NCBI RefSeq assembly: GCF_029931775.1
Contig: NC_079322.1
Coordinates: forward strand, 78,987,326 to 79,051,325
Direction: 5' to 3'
DNA: 64,000 bases
DNA from: Euleptes europaea
Taxonomy: Eukaryota > Chordata > Lepidosauria > Squamata > Sphaerodactylidae
The notes beneath the pieces were generated by a model. It saw nothing but the letters and a program-made list of their open reading frames with translations, was not told where the DNA came from and did no database searches. Shown here piece by piece: positions 1 through 10,300 of the stretch (positions are counted from its first letter, which is position 1; each line of letters starts with the position of its first letter). A program made the position numbers and the translations under genes.

Positions 1-45
1 TCACCATATGTCGGCTGTGACTTGATGGCCCTTTCCACCACCCCA
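1..45 (+). repeat. SINE tail of BovB type (truncated by window edge)
   Basis: TCGGCTGTGACTTGATGGCC is the shared 3' tail of Sauria-type and 5S-headed SINEs, derived from BovB LINE ends. Confidence 0.6.
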
Positions 46-144
46 AGGACAGGCAATACTCTGGCACGCAAAAACAGCAGCTTCTACCCTGCTTCTGTGC
101 TCAGCAAAGTCTGAAGCCTTCCTCTAGCTCAAGGAGAGTTCTTT

Positions 145-432
145 TGACAGAAGAAGAAGAAGAGTTGTTTTTTATATGCCGACTTTCTCTACCACTTAAG
201 GAAGAATCAAACCGGCATACCAATCACCTTCCCTCCCTCCCACACACAGCAGACACCCTGTGAGGCAGGTGGGGCTGAGAAAACTCTAAGAGAGCTGTGA
301 CTAGCCCAAGGTCACCCAGCTGACTTCATGTGGAGGACTGGGGAAACCAACCCGGTTCACCAGAGGACTGGGGAATCAAACCCGCTTCTCCAGAGTAGAG
401 TCCACTGCTCTAAACGACTACATCACAGCTGG
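145..432 (-). repeat. tRNA-headed SINE, family B
   Basis: Minus-strand copy: an AGAAGAAGAAG tail, the TATATGCCGACTTTCTC motif, two copies of the 'vest' GTGGAGGA-CTGGGGAA, and a degraded tRNA-like head near 430. Same family as 16148-16460, 17857-18178 and 63300-63612. Confidence 0.8.
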
Positions 433-835
433 AGCCCCCCCCCTCCTCTTCCATCTGCAAAAGCCTCCTCAGGTTGTAGGACTCCACTCAGCAGAGTGGT
501 ATGATACAAGTCAGTATATTTATTGAGAATTGTTTAGTAAAGGTACCCAAAGAGTAATATTTAAGAATTGGTTACATAACCAGACTGCTTATGAAACCAG
601 GAAGAGCTTAACTGGGGGTTAGGAGGAACGTTAGCATTTATCCTCAGATTCCTTGAAATAAAATCTGCTCTCAGTTGACTTTCTTCCTGTGTATGGTTCT
701 GCAGAACCTTGGGACCATCCCCACAGATGGGGTGAAACCTCAGGATTTTCAAAACAGACCCATCAACTAGGGAAATGGAAGGCGACTCACCCCCAATCAA
801 AGCACGGCATCACTGCATACCCCCACTCAGGTTAC

Positions 836-1045
836 CCATGTGGCTGAGCATCTGCTTGGCATGCAGAAGGTCCCCGGTTCAATCCCCAGAAGCATCTCTA
901 GTTAAAGGGATTAGGTAGGTGGCGGATGGGAAGGACCTCCCACTGCCTGAGACCCTGGACAGCTGCTGCCAGTCAGAGCAGCCAGCACTGCCTTTGAGTA
1001 GACCTAGAGCCTGGCTCCATCAACGGCAGCTTCATGTGTTCAGTG
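836..1045 (+). repeat. tRNA-headed SINE, family A
   Basis: Head GTGGCTGAGCATCTGCTTGG with B-box GGTTCAATCC, then the family body and the end GGCAGCTTCATGTGTTC. The body has been altered. Confidence 0.75.
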
Positions 1046-1317
1046 ACCAAGTACGCATCTTAAATATGTGAAACGCCACTTCTGAACACCTGTCAGTCAC
1101 TTGCAAAAGTGCCATCAAAAGGGGCCCTTGCAGACAAACAATGACAGGTAGACTTCACCTCTGGAGGTTTTGCTGTCCTGGGCCAGCGTCTTCTCCTTCA
1201 TCATCTGCACACGACAGGAATCCTCCTGAGGATCTTCTCAAGCGCTGCACTCCATCCAGGTGACACGTGCCAAAATACATCTGGATACCACCAGAATCTG
1301 CAACAAGTTGGTACAAC

Positions 1318-1640
1318 CAGGGCTGGTGCCAGTCATTTTTGCGCCCTAGGCAAGGCTAACTACTTGTGCCCCCCCCCCCACATTGCTAACCAATTTTCAA
1401 AAACAGATGTCTTGTAGAAAAATAAAAGCACAACACTTTTTATAAGACATTATAATTAATTATATTCCATAGCACTGTTGTGGTACTTATCTTAAAATAC
1501 AAAAATATAAATTGTCAGTTGCATTTCCCCCCCAAGAAATGAACAGGTTTAAAACGGTGCCCCTCAGGCCAGTTCTGCTCCCCTCTGAGGTCTGGGCCCT
1601 AGGCGACCGCCTAGTTCGCCTAATGGTAGCACCGGCCCTG
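1318..1640. mobile_element. hAT-type MITE with 8-bp target duplication
   Basis: Terminal inverted repeats CAGGGCTGGTGCCA and (inverted) CAGGGCCGGTGCTA are flanked by GGTACAAC at 1310-1317 and 1641-1648. An exact 8-bp target duplication and CAGGG ends are typical of the hAT superfamily. It has no coding capacity. Confidence 0.85.
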
Positions 1641-1648
1641 GGTACAAC

Positions 1649-1815
1649 ATTTCACAGGCATAGACAGCTTTAAAAGGGGACTAGACAGATTCATGGAGGA
1701 GAGGTCCATCAGCGGCTACTAGCCATGGTGACTAAAGGGAACCTCCACCTTCAGAGGCAGTCAGCCTCTGAATCCCAGTGCCAGGAGGCAGCATCTGGGA
1801 GAAGGCCTGGGACTC
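1649..1815 (+). repeat. CR1 LINE ORF2 end and 3' UTR
   Basis: The text encoding FKRGLDRFMEE (read through TTTAAAAGGGGACTAGACAG) is the C-terminus of CR1 ORF2. It leads into the tandem array that follows. Confidence 0.7.
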
Positions 1816-2290
1816 TATGTTCTGTTGTTGGACCTCCAGAGGAACTGGCTGGCCACTGTGTGAGAGAGGACCCTGGACCAGAGGGACCCTCGCTGGTCTG
1901 ATCCAGCAGGCCTGAGGTTCTGATCAGGGGAAGGCTCGGCCTCTATGCCCTGTTGGTTGGTCCTCCAGAGGAACTAGTTGACCACTGTGTGAGACGGGAT
2001 GCTGGACTACATGTGCCCTCACTGGTCTGATCCAGCAGGACTTTTCTGAGGTTCTTCTGTTGTTGGACCTCCAGAGGAACTGCTTGGCCACTGTGTGAGA
2101 CAGGATGCTGGACTAGATGGACCCTCACAGGTCTGATCCAGCAGGGCTCTTCTGAGGTTCTGATCAGGGGAAGGCCTCGACATCTGTGCCCTGTTTGTTG
2201 GCTTTCCAGAGGAACTGGTTGGCCGCTGTGGGAGACGGGATGCTGGACTAGACACACTACTGGTCTGATCCAGCAGGGCTCTTCTGATGT
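1815..2290 (+). repeat. Tandem repeat of CR1 3' UTR units, about four copies
   Basis: Units of roughly 100-140 bp, each with TTGTTGGACCTCCAGAGGAA, GGATGCTGGACTAGATG and GTCTGATCCAGCAGG, recur near 1840, 1958, 2058 and 2198. Two more copies of the same unit lie at 56930-57165. Confidence 0.8.
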
Positions 2291-3340
2291 TCTTAGCAGA
2301 TGTGCTGCAATCCTGCACCCTCAGTTCCCATCTGCACAGGGCAACAAAACAATGGGCCATGTGTTTAATGGTGAACTGTGGGTGATGGCCAGAAGGAGAC
2401 AACTGCTTACAATGTTTCCCTATTATCAGTCTACTTGCAGGAAATGATGTGTCAAACTGCAAAAAAAGCCTGACATTTTTTTGTGAGATGGGACAATTCT
2501 TTTCCAGGCATTGCAACTAGTTGCCTGAAATAATGGGTTGGATCCTTCAGGTCCAGTCTGCTAGGGAAATGCTTTACTATAGTAGAAGGATCTTCCCCTG
2601 AAACAAGATGCCTTTTGCATCAGGGAAATACTACATCCACTGAAGGAAAGCGCCTCCGCTAGTTGACTCAATCCTATCGGATTCCGTTAGGATGGGATTG
2701 TGGCTCACTGGCAGAGCTGATGCTTTGCATGCACTGTTGAGCCAAGGGACTTGAGAATCGTCTGGTCTTTGACTCACAAGCCCTCCCCCCACCCCACCCA
2801 AGCTGGCTTTCCTTTGTGTCACTTTCTTTGTGGGAATTCTTTTAATCTATTAGAAATCCACCTGGCAAATGCAGTAAGGGAAGAGCAGGACTAAATTTTT
2901 AATATCAAAAAGCATAGTTGCAGGGTAGGTTGAAAATGCAAAAGGATTGCCCTGCTGTTGCTGAGGAACTTTCTCCAAGTTCGCATAGAACTGCCTGATC
3001 AGCAAAGGGAAGCTGTTTCTACTTGCACAGGATGGGTTTTGTAGGGATTTTGCCTACCTGTTCTTCAGGAGGAGGGGTCAACGGGAAAACGCTTGCAACT
3101 TAGCCCACCTGTTTCTTCACTTCCAAAACACGAGGAGCTTGTCAGGGCTCAAGTCTATTTACTTTTGAGACCCAGGTTTCCCCATGATTTCCATCTGTGC
3201 ATGGGCTGGGTTGATGCTACTAAGGAGTGAGCAAAAGACACACTGCACATGCCCAGAAGCACTGCCTTCTTTCACATTTCCACATTGCAGCCTTGAAAAA
3301 CTAAACCCTGGCACGCCTCTCTCCGCCTGCAGCTCGGCCT
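2291..3340. other. No gene recognised
   Basis: AT-richer sequence with short frames only. No domain, splice pattern or known repeat could be recognised in it. Confidence 0.5.
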
Positions 3341-3349
3341 GATCCCGCC

Positions 3350-3700
3350 TTACCTGAGCACGCATCCAGCCAGACTTTGCCTTCCGGGGTGAGCCTCCAG
3401 ATCCAGATAGCGTCTCAGCTGGGAGACTCCCTCCCTTGGAGCCTGGAGCCAGCCTGGCTTCTTCTCTTGGTCCACACTGGCTTCAGCAGCAGCAGCAGCT
3501 TTGGGATCCAAGAGGGTTGTGAGATGGAGGATGCTGGCGGGGGCTGTGGAGCATCTGTGTGGGGGGGTGGGGGGTAAGAGAACCCTGCAGCGCTGTCTGC
3601 CCCCTTGGCCGGGCCAGCTGCAGGGCAGGCAAGGAGAGGCCTGCCTGCTGCTGATAGGATGCTGGGCCGCTGGCCTCCCTCCAGCCCCATCCTCTGCCGG
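3350..3700 (-). other. Possible minus-strand coding exon with strong donor
   Basis: Read on the minus strand, an open frame from an ATG near 3722 (MGEVDLEPAEDGAGGRPA...) runs to CTCAG|GTAAGG at about 3353, a very good donor. The frame has an Ala run and ends VSQLRRYLDLEAHPGRQSLA. Three CCAAT boxes lie just upstream at 3720-3792. I do not recognise the protein. It could be the first exon of an unknown neighbour or a chance frame in GC-rich DNA. Confidence 0.25.
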
Positions 3701-3719
3701 CTCTAGGTCCACCTCTCCC

Positions 3720-3792
3720 ATTGGCCCTGGCTGGCGCTGCTTTCCTGGTTCAGATTTCTTGGCGTCTGGGATTGGACGGGGATCCCTCCAAT
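3720..3792. promoter_or_regulatory. Cluster of three CCAAT boxes
   Basis: ATTGG at 3720-3724 and 3771-3775 and CCAAT at 3788-3792, within 73 bases of moderately GC-rich, SINE-free DNA. Such clusters are typical NF-Y sites of promoters, but no transcript is shown. Confidence 0.3.
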
Positions 3793-4097
3793 GGGCAGCG
3801 AGGGGCACCTCGAAGCATCAACAGCCACATCTGCAGTGAGAGCCAAGCGGCTGCCCCAAATCCCAGGGAAGGGGCGGAGGATGTGGAGAGCACCCACACA
3901 CACACACACACCCCGCAAAGCAAGGACCAGACAAATCAAACAGCAGCAGGACGGGGAGAAAAAACACCAGACTTCTCCAGTCCTATTTTATAATGCAAAG
4001 AACGTAGATGTGAAAAGATCATCCACCTTAGGCTCATCCTTACACGGAATCAGACCCCCTTGGTCCGTCAAGGTCAGTCTACTTAGACTGGACAAGT

Positions 4098-4327
4098 GCC
4101 CCCAGAACCACAACAGACTACGAAGATCAATTCCCCTGGAGACCATGGCTGCTTCGGAGGGTGGGCTCTATGGCAGTATATCCCTCTGAGGTCTGCCCCC
4201 CTCTCCAAACCCCATCCTCTTAGTCTCCACCCTCAAATCTCCAGGAATTTTCCATGGAGCTGGCAGCCCTATGTGGTCCACTCTGCAAAGCAGCCATTTC
4301 CTCCAGGGGAGCTGATCTCTGTCATCT
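4098..4327 (-). mobile_element. GGTTGCCA-ended MITE family, inverted copy
   Basis: Contains the family body read backwards: CCCCTGGAGACCATGGCTGC, TATATCCCTCTGAGGTC, and a repeat of the CAGCCATTTCCTCCAGGGG block at the end. Its ends are worn. Confidence 0.65.
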
Positions 4328-4525
4328 AGGGTTGCCAGCTCTGGGTTGGGAAGTACCTGGAGATTTGGGGGGGTGGAGCCTGGGGAGGGACCCCAGTGGG
4401 GTATAATGCCCTAGAGTCCACCCCTCCAAAGGTGTGATTTTTCTCCAGGATAATTTAACTCTGTAGTCTGGAGATCAGCTGTCATTCTGGGAGAACTCCA
4501 GCCCCCACCTGGAGGATGGCAAGCC
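4328..4525 (+). mobile_element. GGTTGCCA-ended MITE family
   Basis: Starts CTAGGGTTGCCAGCTCTGGG, with the body GGAGATTTGGGG and GGTATAATGCCCTAGAGTCC, and ends CACCTGGAGGATGGCAAG, a worn inverse of the start. Seven or more copies of the family occur in this window. Confidence 0.75.
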
Positions 4526-4695
4526 TGCACCGCGTAGGAGAGGGGCCGTGGTTCAGTGGTAGAGCATCTGCTTGGCATGCAGAAGGTCCCAGGTTCAATC
4601 CCTGCAATCTCCAGCTAAAAGGATCAGATCAGAGGTGATGTGAAAGACCCTTTTCTGCTGGACACCCTGGAGAGCTGCTGCTGGTCTGAGTAGAC

Positions 4696-5700
4696 CAGTG
4701 AGAGACCGAGTGCCCAAATTGCAACCCAAAACCCACTTATTTATTGCAAAGTGCCAACATGGCAATTTAACCTGAATACTGAGGTTTTAGTTTAGAAAAA
4801 AACAACAACTCATACATTAACATCTTTTGTCTTAAAAGAAAAACACAATAACAAATCTATCCCTATACCAAAAATAGCTAGCACTATTAGTTAACACTAA
4901 AGAAATGGATATTCCCTGAATCAACAATCTATGGCAGTGATTCTCAGCTGGGATTCCTTTTGAATTTGCAGACCTTTTGGCCTGCTCTGAAAAAGGCATC
5001 TGAGTGCATTTCCGACCTTTGATTCACCTCCGCTGTACATGCGTTGGACCTACAGTATCTAGTCCAGCTCCTATATCTCACAGTGGCCCACATCTATAAT
5101 AAGGAGGTAAGCACATACCCATCAGGGCTAGTAACCCGTGATGGACTTTTCCTCCAGAAATTTGTCCAATCCCCTCTTAAAGGCATCTAGGCTAGATGCC
5201 GTCACCACATCCTGTGGCAAGGGGTTCCACAGGTTAATTACATGCTGGATAAGTGGGTGTCCCTCTTTTAGTAGGGGATTTCACTGAAAGGTGGGAGGCG
5301 CCGCAAAGCCCGCGCTGTGGCCCGAGCGCTCTGCTCCCCTCCAGCTATGCCACGCTGTGAGCTACGCTCCCCTCCAACCCCGCCATGGGAATCACCTTAC
5401 CCACAGACTCAACAGGCTGCCCTCCGTGCTGCACCCTCACGCCACATGTGAGCCGCCCTGCCGCGTGTGACAGGGGAGGGAGGAAGCGCTCTGTTGGGCT
5501 GCTGGGCAGAGGGGCGGGTGATGGGAGAAATGCGCTCAGGTGCGCGTGGAGAGGGGGAGGGGAGCAGCCCGGCCCCGCGTCCCTCTGGCTTTCTAGTAAC
5601 GAACTCAGGCGAAGTCTGTGCTCGGGCGAGGGTGCGCGTGCCCACAGAGAGGGCTCTGAGTGCCCCCTCTGGCCCGCGGGCCATAGGTTCGCCACCACTG
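4696..5700. mobile_element. hAT element, about 1 kb, nested in a SINE
   Basis: Starts CAGTGAGAGACCGAGTGCC and ends TAGGTTCGCCACCACTG. It is flanked by the exact 8-bp duplication GAGTAGAC at 4688-4695 and 5701-5708. It has no transposase frame, so it is a non-autonomous copy. A minus-strand CR1 piece lies inside it at about 5105-5275. Confidence 0.85.
5105..5275 (-). repeat. CR1 LINE ORF2 end inside the hAT element
   Basis: The minus strand encodes the CR1 C-terminal motif NLWNPLPQDVV.ASSLDAFKRG in degraded form (CCCCTCTTAAAGGCATC on + strand). Confidence 0.65.
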
Positions 5701-5753
5701 GAGTAGACCAGACTGACTCTGATGGACCAAGGGTCTAATTCAGGGTCTCTGGC

Positions 5754-6098
5754 TAGGGTTGCCAACATCCAGGTGGTGAAGGAAAAATCAGACACCTCTG
5801 TACAATTACCAAAGGATGAGAAATCCAGTACAGGAATCCAGCCATAAATGATGCCAAATATATTCAGGCCTGAATATATTTGGCATCATTTATGGCTAAC
5901 ATCCAGGTGGTGGCTGGAGATCTCCCACTGTTACAAATGATTTCCAGGTGACAGAGATCAGTTCACCGGGAGAAAATGGCCGCTTTGGAAAGTGGACTCT
6001 ATGGCATTATACCCCCTCCCCAAATCTGTCCTCCTCACGTTCCACACCCCCCCCCCCAAATCTCCAGGTATTTTCCAATCTGGAGCTAGCAACCCGAG
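5754..6098 (-). mobile_element. GGTTGCCA-ended MITE with a 119-bp insert
   Basis: Minus-orientation family copy: CTAGGGTTGCCAACATCCAG at the start and GGAGCTAGCAACCC at the end. It is broken by the insert at 5779-5897, which is bounded by a 15-bp duplication of the MITE sequence. Confidence 0.7.
5779..5897. mobile_element. 119-bp insert ending in a perfect 58-bp palindrome
   Basis: It is flanked by the exact 15-bp repeat AACATCCAGGTGGTG at 5764-5778 and 5898-5912. Positions 5840-5897 form a perfect palindrome with 29-bp arms and no spacer (centre CAGG|CCTG). The family is not recognised. The long target duplication fits LINE-type retroposition. Confidence 0.8.
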
Positions 6099-6199
6099 GG
6101 TCTGATTCAGTAGAAGGCAGCTTCCTGTGTTCACGTGTCTGTCTGTCTGTCTCGAAGGGCGGCCGTGTTCGTCTGCCACCAGCAGCAGTATTAAAGAGT

Positions 6200-6695
6200 A
6201 TTAAATCAAGTAATACATGAAGATCAAGCTGGTTTTTTACCTGGAAGGTTGATGAGTCAGAACGTGAGGGTGGTAATTGATCTTTTAGAATATGCAGAAC
6301 AACACCAATAGCTTTGATATTTTTGGGTGCTGAAAAAGCTTTTGATAATGTCAATTGGCAGTTTATGTTTAAGATATTAGATTTTATGGATTTTGGTGTG
6401 AATTTTAAAACAGCTATAAAAGGAATATATACACAACAAACTGCCAACTTGATTATAAATGGGTCATTATCACCAAATATTGAAATACAAAGGGGAACGA
6501 GACAGGGATGTCCTCTTTCCCCTTTACTGTTTATTTTAGTATTAGAACTCTCACTGTATAATTTTAGAATAAATGACGGTGTAGTTGGTGTACGTATAGG
6601 TAAAAATAATTATAAACTTTAAAGCATATGCGGATGATGTAGTTTGTTTTTTGACTGATCCGAAGACTAACAACATTTCTGAGTCTGAGCTTCCA
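6200..6695 (+). repeat. L1-type LINE reverse transcriptase fragment
   Basis: Encodes AEKAFDNVNWQFMFKILD, then GTRQGCPLSPLLFILVLE, and in another frame AYADDVVCFLTDP. These are L1/Tx1-type RT motifs, including the catalytic YADD. The frame shifts between the motifs, so it is a dead copy. It ends just before the gene A CpG island. Confidence 0.8.
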
Positions 6696-6696
6696 G

Positions 6697-6765
6697 GGTA
6701 TGAGCTGGTGTCTGAAGAAGGGAGCTGTGGCTCGCGAAAGCTCACACCCTGCCAGAAATTTGGGC
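6697..6765 (+). repeat. Penelope-like end fragment with hammerhead-like core (family 2)
   Basis: CTGAAGA at 6712-6718, a GAGC/GCTC stem, GAAA at 6736-6739 and the self-complementary AGCT at 6739-6742. This order matches the hammerhead core known from Penelope-like element ends. Activity is not implied. Confidence 0.5.
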
Positions 6766-6769
6766 CTGG

Positions 6770-7310
6770 AGGAGGCTTTCCCGCCCGCACCCCCCCCCCC
6801 GTGTGCTGACCAGCGCCCCCTCCCCGCGCTGCTTATGCAACGCCCCCCCCCGGCGGAGCGATGCCACCTCCGGCCGGCAGAGGGCGCTGCGGGCAGCGCG
6901 ACAGGGCCGCTCCGCTCGGCGACTCGCCTGGCCCCTCCGCCGCCGCCGCCGCCGCTGCGACAGCCGCTTCCCGGAACGGGCCCGGCGCTCCCGCCCGCCC
7001 GCCCGCCAGGCCCCGCGTCCCCGCCAGCCCGCCCGCCCGCCGCCGCCGCCCTCGACCAGGCCCCGCGCAGCCCCGCCAGCCGACCCCCCGCGACGACCGG
7101 CCATGGCCGAGTGGAGCCCCGCCCAGGTGGGAGGAGGAGAGGAGAAGGATCCAAAATGGAGGCGGCCGTTGGGGGGGGGGCACCTCCCCTCCCCTCCCCT
7201 CCCTCAGAGTGGGCTGGGGGGGGAGGCCCCCCATGCGCCCCCTCCGCGTAGGGGCTGAGGCAGGCCCCGCCTCCACCCGGGACCCCGCAGGCTCCGACCC
7301 TCGTCTCTTC
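6770..7310 (+). promoter_or_regulatory. CpG island, promoter of gene A
   Basis: Dense CG dinucleotides, GCC/CGC runs and GC boxes around exon 1 of gene A. No TATA box was seen, as usual for such promoters. An L1-like and a Penelope-like fragment abut its left edge. Confidence 0.75.
7103..7126 (+). CDS. Gene A exon 1 (start codon, MAEWSPAQ)
   Basis: The ATG lies in a CpG island with a good context (GGCCATGG). Eight codons end at CAG followed by a GTGGGAGG donor, phase 0. Paralogous genes B and C have the same kind of tiny first exon ending in CAG|GT, which supports this start. Confidence 0.8.
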
Positions 7311-10300
7311 TTGGGGGGGGGGTGTTTTAATGGGGGGGTGTTTTAATGGGGGGGGTCTTATTTGCCACTGGTTTGCCCTTTGGAGAACGCTCCTTGGTTG
7401 ACAGCACGGCATGGTGTCGTGGTTAGAGTGTCAGGCTAGGATCCTGGAGACCCAGGTTCGAATCCCCGCTCATTCTTGCCTCAAGACCTTGGGGGCCAGC
7501 GACACACTCTTGGCCTCGACCTGCCTTGCAGGGTTGTGGTGGGGATAAAAACGGACAGGGGGTTGGATATTGTAAGTTGCTTTGGCTCCCCATTGCGCCC
7601 CCCCCGCCCCCGCCCCTCTGCAGCAGAAATGAAGTACAGGAATAAAATGCCTTGGTTATCATGCTGGAGGTTGTGATGTAGCCGGGAGATTAAGAATTGG
7701 CGGGGTTTGGGAAAGGCCGTGCTCACGTGTGAACGGTTTTACGATCCCGAAAAGCCTGAGACGGTTTTTGACATAAGGCAAGCACAAGGAAGACTCGTAA
7801 AAGCTGCCGGGGGTTAAAGCCATTTCCCAAAACATGCCACCCTAAAAATACAAATATTTGTTAAAAAATAAGCCATTTGACTAAGAGAGAGACTATGCGA
7901 GAGGCAGACCTTTAAACTATCTGTGTCTTTCATTCCCTCACTCTTTTGAGGAGTTCAAACTAGTGTGTATGGCTTTCATTTTTTCTTTTATCCTCACCAC
8001 AGCCCTGTGAGGCCGTGAGAAAGTGACTGGCCCATGGTCCTCCAGTGAGCTTCATGGCAGAGTTGGGGAGCTGAACTTGACATTCCCAGATCCTAGTCTG
8101 GTACTCTAACCACTACAACACACTGTCTCTTCCAGAGATGAAAGGAGGTAGGAAGCACAGCACCTGGCCCAGGCAGTGGAGAGACTGTGTCCTGCTGGTG
8201 ACCGGAGGAGCCCTCAGGGCCTGTTCAGACGGGCACGGGAAGTTCTGTGTCTGGAGGACTTTAAATCTAAGGTCTTGGGCATACTCTGAATAGGCTGTGG
8301 AAAGGAGTCTAGGCCCATCCTGTTGTCCAAAGCCAGGAACATGGGATCAGATTCCTCAAGGACAGAATCCCGCTTTTAGGGAGCTGGGATCTTTCCTGCT
8401 TTGCCTCAAGTTTGTGACTGGGGCTTAATTCTGAATTTGGCATTTACCTCAATCTGCTTTTCTCTCACATCTTGTGCAGTTGGTGGCTGTGGCTCAGTGG
8501 AAGAGCACCTGCTTTGCACAAAGAAGGTCCCAGGTTCAATCCCCAACATCTCCAGATGAAAGGACCAGGCAGTAGGTGATTTGTTAGACCTCTCCCTGAG
8601 ACCCTGGAGGGCTGCTGCTTGTCTGAGTAGACAATACTGACCTTGATGGACCCAGAGTCTGATACAGTATAAGGCAGCTTCATGTGTTCATGACTTATGC
8701 TGTTTGGGAGGGGCTCCGTGGTAGAGCCTCTGTTTGGCATGCAGAAGGTCCCGGGTTCAAGCCCCAGTATTTCCAGTTAAAAGGATCAGGTAGTAGGTGA
8801 TGGGAAAGACCTTTCTTTGCCTAAGTCCCTGAAGAATGGCTGCCAGTCAGAGTAGACAAGACTGACCTTGATGGTCTGATTCACTATAAGGCAGCTGTTC
8901 TCAGAACCAGCATGGCGTAGTGGTTAAGATTGGCAGACTCTAATCTGGAGAACCAGGTTTGATTTCCCACTCCTTCACTTGAAGCCAGCTGGGTGACCTT
9001 GGGCCAGTCACACTTCTGTAAGGACTCTCTCAGCCCCACCTGTCTCACAAGGTATTTGTTGTAGGGAGGGGAAGGTGATTGTAAGCCTGTTTGAGACTCC
9101 CTAAGGGTAGAGAAAAACGGGGTATAAAAACCAACTCTTCTTCTTCTTTGCATCTCCCACCAGTCTTTTGTTTTCTTTGTAGTTTACAGGTCTCCCGTTT
9201 TCTTCTCTTTGTTTTCTCTGATTTCCCTGGTACAGCTTTTGTTGCCTTCTAAAGTGTTTTCTAGTTTCCCAGCGACTTGGGCTGAACAGCGGTGCCATTA
9301 TTTCCTTCATCTTGGAAATATGTTCTGCTGACTCAGTCTGGTTGTCTTGTTCCCAGGTTGACCACTTGCTAGTCTTCGGCCAAAAGTCTTGCTTTTCCAT
9401 TATGAAAACTGGCTCTTATGAGTAATTGTTGGATAGTCTGTGTTATAGAACACTCTGTGTGTATTGAAATGCTGAGGATTTTTAAAAATCTTTTAAGATT
9501 CTGGTCTAGGAAGATGTGTAGAGATGTTTGAAAATGTAGCTCACTAAATTTTAGAAGCATGCAACTAGAAGCAGCTTATGCTTCCTGTCCTGGGATTCTT
9601 TAAGCAGGAGTCTGGTGGCACCTGAAAGACTAATTTTATTCTGGCATAAGGTTTCTTGCACTGTAACCTGGATGGCCCAGGCTAGCCCGCTCTCGTCAGA
9701 TCATGGAAGCCAAGCAGGGTCGGACCTGGTAAGTCCTAGGATGGGAGAAACCACCAAGAAAGTCTAGGCTTGCTATGCAGAGGCAGGCAAACCACCTCTG
9801 TTTGTTTCTTGCCCTGAAACACACACCCCCATGGTCCTGGGGTTGTCCTGAGTAGGTTGTTACTTGATGACAGTTTCCACCACCAGTTTGCCGTGTGGCA
9901 GAATCTAATCATTGTATCTGAAGAAATGGGCTCTAGTCCATGAAAGTTCATGCTGGAAGAAGATTTCGTTGGTCTTGAAGGTGCCACAAGTTTCCTGTTT
10001 ATTTTTGCTACAGGAAGCCAACATGGCTGCCCCTCTGAAATAACCCCTAAGTCCTTAGACTAGTGTTTTCCGACAAAGTTGCAAAGATGCCAGTTTCCAA
10101 GTAGGAATTTTGTGGGATTAATCAGCTGGGCCTCTCAGCGGTGCTTCAGCATTCATGGAAACCTTGTTGACTTTGAGAAGCGAGGAAGGGCCACAACGTG
10201 AAGTCGAGTGTGTGGCCCAGGGAAGATTTGAGCCACCTCACAGTTTGTCTGGCAGGGCGTGTCAGACTTGATGGGCTGCAGCGTTGGCCGATGCACCTGG

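Larger units (their letters stand above)
4540..5752 (+). repeat. tRNA-headed SINE family A, split by a hAT element
   Basis: The head and body lie at 4540-4695 and the 3' end at 5701-5752. The hAT at 4696-5700 sits between two copies of GAGTAGAC, a sequence that belongs to the SINE body. Confidence 0.8.

Noticed and set aside
1815-2290. CRISPR-like repeat array
   Set aside because: Units are over 100 bp, adjoin without unique spacers, and match CR1 3' UTR.
6314-6622. Reverse transcriptase frame as a host gene
   Set aside because: It carries L1-type motifs, is short, and is shifted out of frame before YADD; a dead LINE.
6564-7412. Long frames on both strands around gene A exon 1
   Set aside because: CpG island by-products; they include SINE and Penelope-like sequence and no known domain.
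8478-9156. tRNA genes
   Set aside because: A and B boxes are those of SINE heads; bodies and tails of the SINE families follow, and no cloverleaf with a proper acceptor stem was seen.
9662-9885. 5S rRNA gene
   Set aside because: Only the internal part resembles 5S rRNA; the ends are replaced and a BovB-type tail follows.
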